Below are positions 17,349-26,756 of a stretch of 64,000 bases of DNA, in pieces (the first letter of the stretch is position 1; every line of letters starts with the position of its first letter). A program made the translations under genes and the position numbers. Source of the stretch: Leuconostoc citreum. GTDB lineage: Bacteria > Bacillota > Bacilli > Lactobacillales > Lactobacillaceae. The notes beneath the pieces were generated by a model. It saw only the letters and a program-made list of their open reading frames with translations, was not told where the DNA came from and did not search any database. The stretch spans positions 620,001 to 684,000 of the forward strand of contig NZ_PUFH01000005.1 of NCBI RefSeq assembly GCF_004354555.1, written 5' to 3'.

Positions 17349-19769
17349 TCACAAAAAAGAAACAGGGTCACGATCTACACTTAATTGCAAATCATCTTTT
17401 GCTTTTTGCGCACGGTTATAAAGTGTCGTCAACAAAACATCCATCTCATCGCGTTGTTTGAATTTTAAAATAATTTGAAAATAGTAGCGATTACGTAATT
17501 TCGCAATTGGTTTGGGTGACGGCCCTAAGATAATTACATCATTACTAGCACGCGATTTTAACCAGCGTACTATCTGAAACATTTGCTTAGCTATCGTATT
17601 TTCATCTGTGTGGCTAGCCTGAATTTGTATCGTATAAAAATAAGGCGCATAGTTTCCGGCATGACGAACAGCCATTTCTTGCTGATAAAAACCTTCATAA
17701 TCATGGTTTTTAGCATAAGCAATTGCGTAGTGTGTTGGGTTAAACGTTTGCACAAATACTTTACCCGCTTTTTTTGCACGACCTGCACGGCCACTCACCT
17801 GTGTTAATAACTGAAAAGTGCGCTCACTTGCATGAAAATCAGGTAGTCCCAATGCTGTATCCGCGTTTAAAACGCCAACAAGTGTGACATTTGCAAAGTC
17901 CAGACCCTTGGCAATCATCTGCGTCCCCAATAAAATGTCGGCTTCATGTTGGCCAAAACGTGTCAACATTTTGGTCATGCTGCCTTTCTTACGGGTTGTG
18001 TCTTGATCCATGCGTATAACGCGTGCCTGCGGTAATAGTGTCGCTAACTCAGCTTCAACTTTTTCTGTTCCTGTACCATAATAACGAATACGTTTAGAGC
18101 CACAGTGCGCACATTGCGTTGGAATTGCTTCTTCATGCCCACAATAGTGACATTTTAAAGTCTTGGTATCCATATGTAAAGTCATCGCCAAATTACAATT
18201 AGGGTCTCGCGGAACGTAGCCACAATCACGACACATCACAAAACTAGAATACCCCCGACGATTTAACATTAAAATGGCTTGTTCGCCGCGCGCAAGACAG
18301 TCATTCAATGCCTGGCGCAGCTGATCTGAAAAATTTGTTTCTGGGCCAGCAGCTAAAGTCTCTTTCATGTCGATAATTTCGACTTGTGGCAAGCGCGCCC
18401 CCACTGCAGCGCGGTTGGTTAATTGACACAAGGCATAGACCCCCCGTTGTGCACGTGCACGGGTTTCAAGTGAAGGTGTTGCTGATCCTAATACAACCGG
18501 AATACGATGATATTCACCACGCCAAAGTGCCACATCACGTGCATTGTAACGCGGATTATCGCTTTGTTTATAAGTCGTTTCATGTTCTTCGTCAACAATA
18601 ATCAAACCCAAATGTCGTAACGGTGCAAAAACTGCTGAGCGTGCACCGACAACAATTTTCACATCATCACGTTCAATACGACGCCATTCATCATAACGTT
18701 CACCATCTGATAAACCTGAGTGTAAAACAGCTGTTTGCGCACCAAAACGTGACTTCACACGCTGCACCATTTGTGGCGTTAAAGCAATTTCTGGCACCAA
18801 AAATAATATGGTTTTTCCCTGATTATAAACATGTTGCGCTGCCTGCAAGTAAACTTCTGTTTTACCGGAACCCGTGATCCCTTCGAGTAAAAATGGTTGA
18901 TATTGCCCTTCATCTGCAGCATGTATAATGGCTTCAAAAGCAGACTGCTGTTCACTATTGAGTGCCAGCGGACTAGTAGGCCCAACAGCAACCGTTGCTA
19001 GAGGGTCACGTAATTGTTCAATCCGTGTCTTCGTTAGCCATTGATGCGTTACAGCATGATTTAGAACAGCATCATGAACTGCAAGTTGCGCTTGAAGATC
19101 ACGCTTAGACCATTTCTCGCCCATATGACCTAAAATAAACGTCAATAATTGCCGTTGTTTTTTTGCATTTGTTTTTAACGCTTGATATTCATTTTCCAAA
19201 AATTCAATATCAGCAGACATTTGATAAGCCAATTGTGTTTTGATATTGGCTTTGTTATTAACTTTAACAGTAACTTCAATTTTCCCTGCACGTCTGAGTC
19301 GTGTTATTTTTTCAATGTCTTCAGTTGTCCATTCACGTGCCTGATAAGTTACTTGGTCTAACCCTTTAAATAAACGTTGCTGTGTATCATCGTCAACCTC
19401 ATCTATCAATGTCAAAATACGCTCATAAGAAGCTTTTAATGCATTGGGAAGCATCGTTTGAAGAATTGTTATGCGAAAAGCAAATGTCTCCGCAGCCAAA
19501 TAATCAGATAACCGTAGTAGTTCTTCATTTAATACAGGAGTTAAATCAAGTATATGCGTGATCGTTTTTAGTTGTTGTACTGGTACATCGGTATCGGATA
19601 CGAGGGCAATAACAAAACCCATCACATGACGTCCACCAAACGGGACATCAACGCGCATACCTGCTTGTATGATACCAACCATGTTGTCTGGGACTTGATA
19701 TGTGTAGGGTTGGTTTGTTTGCATTGTTGGCACATCAACAATGATTTGTGCAAATTGCTTGTTACTCAT
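17349..19769 (-). CDS. priA: Primosomal replication restart helicase
   Basis: ATP-dependent helicase that reloads the replisome at stalled forks. 806 aa: N-terminal 3'-DNA-binding region, Walker A GITGSGKTEVYLQ, DEEH box, zinc-binding cysteines (CRDCGY, CNL, CHYCGHEE, CAHCGS) and GTGTEKVE. No Shine-Dalgarno precedes the ATG; an extended -10 (TGATACAAT) ends 6 nt upstream, predicting a leaderless message. In many Firmicutes priA lies between coaBC/rpoZ and fmt; here gmk and rpoZ are not upstream, and engB is the neighbour instead. Confidence 0.96.
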   Translation of the reverse strand: MSNKQFAQIIVDVPTMQTNQPYTYQVPDNMVGIIQAGMRVDVPFGGRHVMGFVIALVSDTDVPVQQLKTITHILDLTPVLNEELLRLSDYLAAETFAFRITILQTMLPNALKASYERILTLIDEVDDDTQQRLFKGLDQVTYQAREWTTEDIEKITRLRRAGKIEVTVKVNNKANIKTQLAYQMSADIEFLENEYQALKTNAKKQRQLLTFILGHMGEKWSKRDLQAQLAVHDAVLNHAVTHQWLTKTRIEQLRDPLATVAVGPTSPLALNSEQQSAFEAIIHAADEGQYQPFLLEGITGSGKTEVYLQAAQHVYNQGKTILFLVPEIALTPQMVQRVKSRFGAQTAVLHSGLSDGERYDEWRRIERDDVKIVVGARSAVFAPLRHLGLIIVDEEHETTYKQSDNPRYNARDVALWRGEYHRIPVVLGSATPSLETRARAQRGVYALCQLTNRAAVGARLPQVEIIDMKETLAAGPETNFSDQLRQALNDCLARGEQAILMLNRRGYSSFVMCRDCGYVPRDPNCNLAMTLHMDTKTLKCHYCGHEEAIPTQCAHCGSKRIRYYGTGTEKVEAELATLLPQARVIRMDQDTTRKKGSMTKMLTRFGQHEADILLGTQMIAKGLDFANVTLVGVLNADTALGLPDFHASERTFQLLTQVSGRAGRAKKAGKVFVQTFNPTHYAIAYAKNHDYEGFYQQEMAVRHAGNYAPYFYTIQIQASHTDENTIAKQMFQIVRWLKSRASNDVIILGPSPKPIAKLRNRYYFQIILKFKQRDEMDVLLTTLYNRAQKAKDDLQLSVDRDPVSFL

Positions 19770-19775
19770 ATTTTT

Positions 19776-19784
19776 ATTGTATCA
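19776..19784 (-). promoter_or_regulatory. Extended -10 promoter, leaderless start for priA
   Basis: Minus strand TGATACAAT (-10 at 19776-19781), 6 nt from the ATG at 19769. No consensus -35 at 16-18 nt spacing. Confidence 0.5.
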
Positions 19785-19816
19785 GACGTGTCTATAAAAT
19801 GCCGTTTAAAGCAATT

Positions 19817-19842
19817 AAAAAAAACCAACAAGTGTTGGCTTT
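19817..19842 (-). terminator. Terminator of engB
   Basis: CCAACA/TGTTGG stem (19825-19830, 19833-19838), extended with AA/TT flanks, followed on the minus strand by eight Ts. It overlaps the engB stop codon. Confidence 0.8.
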
Positions 19843-20425
19843 ACATATGTGCAGTTATCCATTCCCAGACAGAATCTCTACCATACTTTGTTTCTGATGA
19901 AAAGAACAAGAAATCACTGGCTGACGAATCAAACCCTAGTTGCTTTTTAATGTTATTTTCATATTTATTAAATTTACTTTTAGAGATTTTATCCGATTTT
20001 GTTGCAACAACTAAGATTGGAATATTATAGTAATGTAACCACTCGTACATGGCAACATCATCTTCACTTGGATCATGGCGAGCATCCACCAGACTAATGA
20101 CGCCACGCAATTGCTTGCGGCTTGTAATGTACTCTTCAATCATGTTACCAAAGGCTTCACGTTGTTTCTTAGATACTTTAGCATAACCATATCCTGGCAC
20201 ATCAACAAAATACAATTGATTTTCAACATCATAAAAATTTAACGTTTGCGTCTTTCCTGGCTGAGAAGATGTTCGTGCAAAATTTTTGCGTTGAATTAGT
20301 GTATTTGTTAATGATGATTTACCAACATTTGATCTCCCGACTAAAGCAATTTCAGGTTTGCCATCTGTCGGATACTGCGCTGCGGAGACAGCACTCATCA
20401 CCATCTCAACATTATTCACATTCAT
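19841..20425 (-). CDS. engB: Ribosome biogenesis GTPase EngB/YsxC
   Basis: Essential small GTPase for 50S subunit assembly, 194 aa. G1 [10 protein letters not shown] (about 30-39), G3 DVPGYG, and G4 TKSDK are all intact. It follows clpX by 4 nt, a pairing conserved in lactic acid bacteria and B. subtilis (lon/clpX-ysxC region). An AGGTAGG-type Shine-Dalgarno lies upstream of the ATG. Ends at a terminator that separates it from priA. Confidence 0.96.
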   Translation of the reverse strand: MNVNNVEMVMSAVSAAQYPTDGKPEIALVGRSNVGKSSLTNTLIQRKNFARTSSQPGKTQTLNFYDVENQLYFVDVPGYGYAKVSKKQREAFGNMIEEYITSRKQLRGVISLVDARHDPSEDDVAMYEWLHYYNIPILVVATKSDKISKSKFNKYENNIKKQLGFDSSASDFLFFSSETKYGRDSVWEWITAHM

Positions 20426-20429
20426 AATG

Positions 20430-21677
20430 TTAACCTACCTTTTTCAAATGCAACTCAGGCGCGATACCATTTTGTACACTAGCTTTTGTTATAATAACTT
20501 TTTCAACATCATCTCTGCTTGGAATGTCGAACATAATATCTTTCATAACAGATTCAATAATCGATCGCAAACCACGAGCACCTGTATGACGCTTAATAGC
20601 TAACTCGGCCATTGCTTCTAATGCTTCAGGTTGAAAGACAAGCTCAACATCATCAAGACCTAGTAATGCTGTATATTGTTTAATCAGCGCATTTTTTGGT
20701 TCAGTCAATATCCTAGTTAAATCGTCTACTTTAAGTTCATCCAACACAGTCACAATTGGCAAGCGACCAATAAACTCAGGAATTAAACCAAACTTAGTCA
20801 TATCTTCTGGTTGTACATGTTCTAGGATATTTTCAGAATCTAAAGCGACGGCATTATCGTTCGCATCTGATCCAAAACCAATGACACGCTCACCAAGACG
20901 TTCTTTAATAATTGTATCAATACCAGCAAACGCACCACCAACAATGAATAAGATATTCGTGGTATCGACTTGGATTAATTCTTGTTGTGGATGCTTACGA
21001 CCACCTTGTGGTGGTACGCTGGCATTTGTTCCCTCAAGCAACTTAAGCAAAGCTTGTTGAACCCCTTCGCCAGAAACATCGCGAGTAATCGAGACATTCT
21101 CAGATTTTTTAGCAATTTTATCAATTTCATCAATGTAAATAATGCCATGTTGTGCCGCTTCAATATCAAAATTAGCTGACTGCAATAGCTTTAAAATAAT
21201 ATTTTCAACATCTTCACCAACATAACCGGCTTCAGTCAAAGTTGTTGCATCCGCAATTGCAAATGGCACATTTAAAATACGTGCTAGGCTTTGCGCTAAG
21301 TATGTTTTTCCTGATCCAGTTGGGCCAATTAAAGCAATATTTGATTTTTGTAATTCAACATCTGTTGTTGGCGAAAAATTTTCATTAATACGCTTATAGT
21401 GGTTGTAAACTGCAACGGCTAATGTTTTTTTGGCGTCTTCTTGTCCAATCACATAATCATTAAGCTCTGCCACAATTTGATGTGGTGTTGGCAAAGATAA
21501 CACTTGTGCTGCTTGGTCCACAGTTAGTTCTTCATTAATAATATTTTGAGCAAGTGCAACACACTCATTGCAAATGAAAACATCATTTGGACCAGCCACA
21601 ATCTTTTTAACTTCGTTTGATGATTTACCACAAAAACTGCAGTAAATTTCTTCTTCAAATTCTGGTGTCTGCGCCAT
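20430..21677 (-). CDS. clpX: ATP-dependent Clp protease ATP-binding subunit ClpX
   Basis: AAA+ unfoldase that feeds substrates to ClpP. 415 aa: zinc-binding domain with C13, C16, C36 and C39, Walker A GPTGSGKT (118-125), Walker [12 protein letters not shown], the GYVGEDVE pore loop and sensor-2 GARGLRS. The SD-like AAGGATGG lies before the ATG. It is followed by engB. No CtsR or HrcA operator was recognised upstream, as is common for clpX. Confidence 0.97.
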   Translation of the reverse strand: MAQTPEFEEEIYCSFCGKSSNEVKKIVAGPNDVFICNECVALAQNIINEELTVDQAAQVLSLPTPHQIVAELNDYVIGQEDAKKTLAVAVYNHYKRINENFSPTTDVELQKSNIALIGPTGSGKTYLAQSLARILNVPFAIADATTLTEAGYVGEDVENIILKLLQSANFDIEAAQHGIIYIDEIDKIAKKSENVSITRDVSGEGVQQALLKLLEGTNASVPPQGGRKHPQQELIQVDTTNILFIVGGAFAGIDTIIKERLGERVIGFGSDANDNAVALDSENILEHVQPEDMTKFGLIPEFIGRLPIVTVLDELKVDDLTRILTEPKNALIKQYTALLGLDDVELVFQPEALEAMAELAIKRHTGARGLRSIIESVMKDIMFDIPSRDDVEKVIITKASVQNGIAPELHLKKVG

Positions 21678-21863
21678 AATCCATCCTTAAATAATCTTTT
21701 TAGTAGATAACTAATAATTAAATACTATTACATTTTACCAGATTGCACTAAAATATACTGAAAAATTATTCCAGTATCGTATGCAACCATGCCTACTGTA
21801 AAGTAATCAGTATAACACAGTGACATATAACTTGAAAAATATAGTGATTAACAGAGGCAAAAT
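21678..21863. other. clpX upstream region
   Basis: AT-rich intergenic DNA between clpX and the tig terminator. A TGGTAAAAT extended -10 on the minus strand (21733-21741) could be the clpX promoter. No ORF, tRNA or recognised operator was seen. Confidence 0.4.
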
Positions 21864-21885
21864 AAAAAAGCCTGACGGCCTTTTT
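21864..21885 (-). terminator. Terminator of tig
   Basis: Stem pairing GGCC with GGC plus G-U and A-T pairs (21864-21872 / 21877-21885), TGAC-type loop, T6 tract on the minus strand directly after the tig stop. Confidence 0.8.
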
Positions 21886-21892
21886 AACAAAA

Positions 21893-23188
21893 TTACTTTG
21901 CCTTTGCTGAGTCAGTAATCTTCTTGATTACTTCACGCATTGCAATATCATGCTTTAATAATGAATCTGATAATGATGAACGCACTTGTTCAGCATCCAT
22001 GTTATATTGTGTTGCCAAGTTGTTAATTTCTTCAGTAACTTGTTCTGCTGATGGCTCAATCCCTTCAGCCTTAACAATGGCTTCAAGCACCAAGTTTGTC
22101 TTAACACGTGTAGCGGCACCTTCTTCGAATTGCTTATGCAAATCTTCTTCAGTTTGGCCTGAAATTTGGAAGAACATTTCACGTGAAATACCTTGTTGTT
22201 GTAGTTGTCCCAAATATTGATCAACTTGACGATGAACGTCTTCTTCAATCATTGCCTCTGGAATAGTATCTCCATCAACACTTGCATTATCAACAGCCTT
22301 TGTAATAACTGCATCTTCAAAGGCTGACTTAGCTGCAGCTTCTTTGTCATCAGCTAGCTTCTTAGCAGTCTTTTCTTTTAATTCTGCTAATGTTTCAACT
22401 TCTTCATCAACATCCTTAGCAAATTCATCATCTAATTCTGGCAATTCCTTGCGCTTCAATTCATGAATTTTAACTTCGAACAATGCTTCTTTTCCTGCAA
22501 GATCGGCTGCTTGATAATCTTCTGGGAAAGTAACCTTAACTTCAACGTCTTCACCAGCTGTGTGGCCGACAAGTTGTTCTTCAAATCCAGGAATAAATTG
22601 TCCTGAGCCAAGTGCCAATGAAAAGTCGTTGGCTTGACCACCATCAAAATGGTCACCGTCAACAGAGCCATCAAAATCAATAACTACTGTATCACCGTCT
22701 TCAGCTTTAACTGACTCTTCTTGCAAAACTAATTCTGCTTGACCATCTTGCAAGCGCTTAATTTCAGCATCGACATCTGCGTCAGACACAGCTGTGTCTT
22801 CTGCTGCAACTTCTAGGTTCAAATATTCTCCCAGCTTAATTGCTGGCGCAGTTGTTACTTCAGCCTTCAATGTCCAAGCTTCACCCTTATTCATTGAAAC
22901 TGGTTCAATGTTAGGACGACCAACTGGCGTGATACCGGCTTCTTCAACAGCTGCTTCATAAGCAGCTGGCAACACAATATCCATTGCTTCTTGGTACAAA
23001 GCTTCTTCGCCAAACTTTGAGAAGAACAATGCCTTAGTTACTTTACCCTTACGAAATCCAGGGATAGAAACTTGGTTTTTGTTGCGTTGGAATGCTTTTT
23101 CCAACCCTTCTTCAACTTGTGTGCGTGAAATTTCAAATTCTAAAGTGCCTTGGTTCTTTTGATCCGCAGCTGGTGTCCAGTTAGACAT
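21893..23188 (-). CDS. tig: Trigger factor chaperone
   Basis: Ribosome-bound peptidyl-prolyl isomerase and chaperone, 431 aa. The ribosome-docking loop PGFRKGKVTKALFF is near residues 43-57; a FKBP-type domain (about 160-245; VVIDFDGSVDGDHFDGG) and a long helical C-terminal domain follow. Residue use is acidic, as usual. GGAGG lies 7 nt before the ATG, and a good promoter is just upstream. It is monocistronic between its promoter and terminator. Confidence 0.97.
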   Translation of the reverse strand: MSNWTPAADQKNQGTLEFEISRTQVEEGLEKAFQRNKNQVSIPGFRKGKVTKALFFSKFGEEALYQEAMDIVLPAAYEAAVEEAGITPVGRPNIEPVSMNKGEAWTLKAEVTTAPAIKLGEYLNLEVAAEDTAVSDADVDAEIKRLQDGQAELVLQEESVKAEDGDTVVIDFDGSVDGDHFDGGQANDFSLALGSGQFIPGFEEQLVGHTAGEDVEVKVTFPEDYQAADLAGKEALFEVKIHELKRKELPELDDEFAKDVDEEVETLAELKEKTAKKLADDKEAAAKSAFEDAVITKAVDNASVDGDTIPEAMIEEDVHRQVDQYLGQLQQQGISREMFFQISGQTEEDLHKQFEEGAATRVKTNLVLEAIVKAEGIEPSAEQVTEEINNLATQYNMDAEQVRSSLSDSLLKHDIAMREVIKKITDSAKAK

Positions 23189-23221
23189 TGTCAGTCCTCC
23201 AAATGTTTTAAATACTTACTA

Positions 23222-23250
23222 ATTTTATCTTAAAAGCTACTAAATCACAA
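23222..23250 (-). promoter_or_regulatory. Promoter of tig
   Basis: Minus strand TTGTGA (23245-23250), 17-nt spacer, TAAAAT (23222-23227). The -35 overlaps the stop codon of the upstream permease gene. Confidence 0.7.
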
Positions 23251-24588
23251 CATTTTTGTCATTTTTTTAGAAAGAAGATAATAAATAATTCCTGCAAAAA
23301 TCATTGTCAGCCAATTTGATCCGACCGTTCCAACAATAAACGGCACATTTTGAAGACCAATATAAAATAATATACTGATAACCCAAACACCATAGGCGCT
23401 AAGATTTACCCCATTTGTGTACCAATATATTGTACGTTTATCGAAAGCTGTGACATCATATTGTCGTCGTCGAACAAAGTAGAAATCAACAACCAAAATC
23501 GCAATTTCCGGTCCCAAAATCATACCAATGAGATCTAAAAATTTGATAAAGGTATCAATAAAACCACCCGCAAACAATGGGATAAAACTCATTAACGTAG
23601 CGACCAATGTGACTAGCCACAAACTAGTCGTTAATTTAAAGCGTGGCAACATGTTGTTTAATGCTGAACCAGCTGCCATTAAATTCACGGCATTAGCGGT
23701 TGTTGATGTCAACATGATAACAACTAGCGCGAGTATCCCTAGCCCTAATCTTGCGGCAATCGTTGAGGGATCAGAGGCGTTCGGGTCGAAAGCACTTTCC
23801 GATACTGCTGCAGCGATTGTTGTCAACGTCCCAACAATCGCAAACCAATAAACGCCAATTGTCGCTCCCAAAAAAGGTGCCCAGGTTGCTGCTGATTTTT
23901 TTGAAGCAAACCGTGTAAAATCAGCCCCTGCCGTTACCCAGGCAAGATTAAAGGCAGCAAATATATCCAGCGCTTTACCAAAGGGCAATATATGATGATC
24001 TGGCACCTGCCATTTGGCAATAGCTGTCAATGGTACTTCGCGTAGCACAATGCTTGTTTCCCAAATAACCAACAAAATGACTAAAACAATGCCAATGCGC
24101 TCAATCAGCCGAATAGACCGTTGCCCCAACGAAATAGACATCACATGCAGTAATCCCATAACAATGACACCAATAATGATACCTTTCATACCAGCCGGCT
24201 TAAATTGTTGTTTACCAAAAATAGCTGCTAACAAATAACTGACAGAAATAGCCGCAATATACGTGTTAACAGCTGCCCAACCCATGAACTGAATCACATT
24301 AATGAATGACGGTCCCAACGAGCCCTTGACACCAAAAACTGGACGCATTAAACGCATAGTCGATGATTTTGTTATAAAGCCGATATAACCTACTAGCGCT
24401 AAAAACAAATATGCAATCGGCCCTGAAATAAAAATGACCATCAGTGCCCCAACTAATCCAAGCGCCGCTAAAACACCACCTACATACCACGTACCATTAT
24501 TAGCATTAGCACCAATCCAAGTGGCAAGCTGATCCCAAAAACCCATATTTGTCGTTTTTTCTACACTCACACGCTCTTTATTGTCCAC
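23245..24588 (-). CDS. NCS1-family nucleobase/cytosine-type permease
   Basis: 447 aa with about twelve membrane helices, related to the NCS1 (cytosine/purine/hydantoin/thiamine, CodB-like) transporters: GFWDQLATWIGANANNGTWYVGG near the N-terminus and FNLAWVTAGADFTRF in the middle, both typical family positions. The substrate cannot be read from sequence; cytosine, a purine or a thiamine precursor are all possible. The start is GTG at 24588, 9 nt after AGGAG. It follows the short-chain dehydrogenase gene but has its own promoter. No riboswitch was seen. Confidence 0.85.
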   Translation of the reverse strand: MDNKERVSVEKTTNMGFWDQLATWIGANANNGTWYVGGVLAALGLVGALMVIFISGPIAYLFLALVGYIGFITKSSTMRLMRPVFGVKGSLGPSFINVIQFMGWAAVNTYIAAISVSYLLAAIFGKQQFKPAGMKGIIIGVIVMGLLHVMSISLGQRSIRLIERIGIVLVILLVIWETSIVLREVPLTAIAKWQVPDHHILPFGKALDIFAAFNLAWVTAGADFTRFASKKSAATWAPFLGATIGVYWFAIVGTLTTIAAAVSESAFDPNASDPSTIAARLGLGILALVVIMLTSTTANAVNLMAAGSALNNMLPRFKLTTSLWLVTLVATLMSFIPLFAGGFIDTFIKFLDLIGMILGPEIAILVVDFYFVRRRQYDVTAFDKRTIYWYTNGVNLSAYGVWVISILFYIGLQNVPFIVGTVGSNWLTMIFAGIIYYLLSKKMTKML

Positions 24589-24623
24589 CCGTATTTTCTC
24601 CTATCATTGTCCACTCAGATTTT

Positions 24624-24652
24624 ATGATAGCAAAAAACGTTCACCTCGGCAA
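24624..24652 (-). promoter_or_regulatory. Promoter of the NCS1 permease
   Basis: Minus strand TTGCCG (24647-24652), 17 nt, TATCAT (24624-24629) with TGC before it. The promoter is embedded in the terminator hairpin of the upstream dehydrogenase gene. Confidence 0.65.
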
Positions 24653-24657
24653 ACGTT
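24632..24657 (-). terminator. Terminator of the short-chain dehydrogenase
   Basis: 10-bp stem with two G-U pairs (24636-24645 / 24648-24657) and six Ts on the minus strand. Confidence 0.65.
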
Positions 24658-24683
24658 CGTTCGTGTTCTATTAAACCACTTTG

Positions 24684-25460
24684 TTATTGAAATTTAATGC
24701 CACCATCGACTGCTAATGATTGTCCCGTAATATAATCCCCTTGATCAGAAACTAAGAACGACACATATTTTGCAATGTCTTCTGGCTCCTCACCACGCCC
24801 CAAAAGAATGCCATCGATAAATGACTGACGGGTTGCCCCAAGTGGCACATTTTTACGCTCAGCGAAGCGCGCATCAATTTCATCCCACATTGGTGTTAAC
24901 ACAATGCCTGGGTTATAGGCATTCACACGGATATGGTCAGCTGCCAGTTCTTTTGCAGCAGCTTGCACCAAGCCTCGTGTCGCAAATTTTGTGGCAGAAT
25001 ACACACCAAGCAGCTCAAAGCCCTCCATACCTGCAATAGAAGATGCCAGAATAATATTACCACCCGCCGAGCCATTTTTTCTCATTGCTGATGGTGCAGC
25101 TTGTAACGCCCAAATCTGAGACTTCAAGTTAATATTCAACACATTGTCAACTTCAGCTTCTGGTGTTTCTTCAATACTATCCACCCAATCAATCCCAGCA
25201 TTAGCGACAAACACATCTAATCGACCATAGGTCGTCATCGCAAACTGAACCATATCGATATTGACTTGGCGACTTTGTACGTCACCAACGAAGCTCACAG
25301 CTTGACCCCCTTGGGCAGTAATATGTGCAACGACACTATCAAGCTTGTTTTTTGTTCTACCATTCACAATAACCGCATAACCATCATGCGCCAATCGCTC
25401 TGCAATACCAGCTCCTATACCTTGACCACCGCCCGTTACAATTGCTACTTTATCTGACAT
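24684..25460 (-). CDS. Short-chain dehydrogenase/reductase, acetoin/diacetyl reductase-like
   Basis: 258 aa NAD(P)H-dependent oxidoreductase with a complete SDR pattern: TGGGQGIG cofactor loop near residues 9-16, NAG in VANAG, catalytic Ser (SSIAGMEG), Y-x-x-x-K (YSATK) and the C-terminal DYITGQSLAVDGG. The C-terminus and overall length resemble butanediol dehydrogenase/acetoin reductases (ButA type), but substrate is not certain. AAGGTGAAG precedes the ATG. The promoter is flanked by two Rex-like operators, which fits a gene that reoxidises NADH. Confidence 0.85.
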   Translation of the reverse strand: MSDKVAIVTGGGQGIGAGIAERLAHDGYAVIVNGRTKNKLDSVVAHITAQGGQAVSFVGDVQSRQVNIDMVQFAMTTYGRLDVFVANAGIDWVDSIEETPEAEVDNVLNINLKSQIWALQAAPSAMRKNGSAGGNIILASSIAGMEGFELLGVYSATKFATRGLVQAAAKELAADHIRVNAYNPGIVLTPMWDEIDARFAERKNVPLGATRQSFIDGILLGRGEEPEDIAKYVSFLVSDQGDYITGQSLAVDGGIKFQ

Positions 25461-25479
25461 GCTACTTCACCTTTCTTAA

Positions 25480-25497
25480 TTGTGATTTTTATAACAA
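25480..25497. promoter_or_regulatory. Rex-like operator 1
   Basis: TTGTGA-TTTTTA-TAACAA: an 18-bp inverted repeat matching the Rex consensus TTGTGA-N6-TCACAA with one mismatch. It lies just downstream of the predicted transcription start of the dehydrogenase gene. Confidence 0.65.
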
Positions 25498-25501
25498 CTT
25501 T

Positions 25502-25530
25502 ATTTTATACCTTTCTTTTTCAATAAACAA
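25502..25530 (-). promoter_or_regulatory. Promoter of the short-chain dehydrogenase
   Basis: Minus strand TTGTTT (25525-25530), 17-nt spacer, TAAAAT (25502-25507). It lies between two Rex-like sites, with the -35 overlapping the upstream one by 2 nt. Confidence 0.7.
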
Positions 25531-25546
25531 GTGATTAAAATCACAA
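25529..25546. promoter_or_regulatory. Rex-like operator 2
   Basis: AAGTGA-TTAAAA-TCACAA: matches TTGTGA-N6-TCACAA except the first two bases. It abuts the -35 element. Confidence 0.6.
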
Positions 25547-25562
25547 TTTAATATAAAAAAAT

Positions 25563-25605
25563 AAACACATTTAATGTATGCTTTTTTTACAAATTAAATG
25601 TGTTT
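25563..25605 (-). terminator. Probable terminator of nadR
   Basis: 13-bp AT-rich stem (25563-25575 / 25593-25605) with a 17-nt loop, followed on the minus strand by a T-rich tract. It includes the nadR stop codon. Confidence 0.6.
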
Positions 25606-26745
25606 AATATTAAACCCAGTACGGGATTGGATTGCATCTAATGCTTGTAAATAACGAGCGTAATAACCATAAGGATCATCAGCATCGCCTTTGGCATCAA
25701 GTAACACAACTTTATCCATAAAGCCATAATGTTCAATGACTTTCATCAATTCACGATGAAAAGCCCAGCGTGAATCTTGGTCAGCATTGGCCATATTTCG
25801 AAAACCATCATCAACATAAGGTGTAACTGGTGGAATAACCAGAATTAAATCAATCAGCTCTTCACAAATCGTATTATCAAATAACGGTTGTAGTTGCGCA
25901 CTGTCTGATTTGTTCAGCCACATATCTGCATAAACCTTAGTCACCATCGCATCAGTGTCGAAAATGGTTAAACCATTATTTGCTGGCGAATTAATTTCTC
26001 TTGAATTGGCATCATACTGACCTTGAATCAAACGAATATAATCTTTGACAATCAATTCATCATCGCTGACATTCGATCGTTCTTGATATTCACGTGCATA
26101 TTCCTCAGAAAACGGCGAATTACTCGTTCTGGCCAAGCGACGAACTAATGTTGATTTACCAGTTGATGCAGAACCCATCACTGTCACTTTTTTAGTAAAA
26201 TGACGACGAAATACACGATTAATATAATCCCAATTACCAATTGGATCTTTTCTAATGTCTGTTGCAGAAATTTTTAAGACCGTACGATCCATTAAGCTCA
26301 CTTTAAATTGACGCGTCTGTGGTAATCTTTTTTCTAACTCTGCCTTATATTCTGCTTCACCAGTATAAAAAGTAATTTGGGCCTCTGGATTAACAATATT
26401 ACGCTTCACCGTATCAACTAAGATGTTCGTCCACTCATCCCATCCCGCAGGCATCTGAGGAATATTATCTTCGTTAATATAATCGACTTTAATCGCTGTT
26501 TCATCGCTAAAAGCTTCCCTTAAATATCTGAATCTTTTTTCAACTGAAAGTCCCATTTGGTCACCACGATCACCTGTGTAGCCTGATGCAATCACAACAA
26601 CCCCATCATTCAAGGCAGATGCCTTATAAATCTCGGCTTGATGACCTACGTGCATTGGCGCTAATGTACCAAAAAAAACACCAATATTGTCACCTTCAAG
26701 ATCATCTTTGTAAAGATTTCCAGCAAAAGTTCTCATGTTCATCAT
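25594..26745 (-). CDS. nadR: NadR-type nicotinamide-nucleotide adenylyltransferase / ribosylnicotinamide kinase
   Basis: Bifunctional NAD salvage enzyme, 383 aa. The N-terminal nucleotidyltransferase domain (about 15-185) has GTLAPMHVGH with the HxGH-type site; the C-terminal P-loop kinase domain starts at GSASTGKSTLVRRLA and would phosphorylate nicotinamide riboside. No N-terminal repressor helix-turn-helix is present, unlike enteric NadR. Start is uncertain: ATGs at 26745, 26742 and 26736 lack a good Shine-Dalgarno. A PnuC-type transporter is not in the window. Confidence 0.92.
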   Translation of the reverse strand: MMNMRTFAGNLYKDDLEGDNIGVFFGTLAPMHVGHQAEIYKASALNDGVVVIASGYTGDRGDQMGLSVEKRFRYLREAFSDETAIKVDYINEDNIPQMPAGWDEWTNILVDTVKRNIVNPEAQITFYTGEAEYKAELEKRLPQTRQFKVSLMDRTVLKISATDIRKDPIGNWDYINRVFRRHFTKKVTVMGSASTGKSTLVRRLARTSNSPFSEEYAREYQERSNVSDDELIVKDYIRLIQGQYDANSREINSPANNGLTIFDTDAMVTKVYADMWLNKSDSAQLQPLFDNTICEELIDLILVIPPVTPYVDDGFRNMANADQDSRWAFHRELMKVIEHYGFMDKVVLLDAKGDADDPYGYYARYLQALDAIQSRTGFNIKHI

Positions 26746-26756
26746 GTACTTCTGTC

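Noticed and set aside
19572-20030. 152-aa plus-strand ORF across the priA/engB junction
   Set aside because: It is antisense to two conserved genes, has no SD, an unusual Cys/His-rich composition and no recognisable domain. It is a shadow frame.
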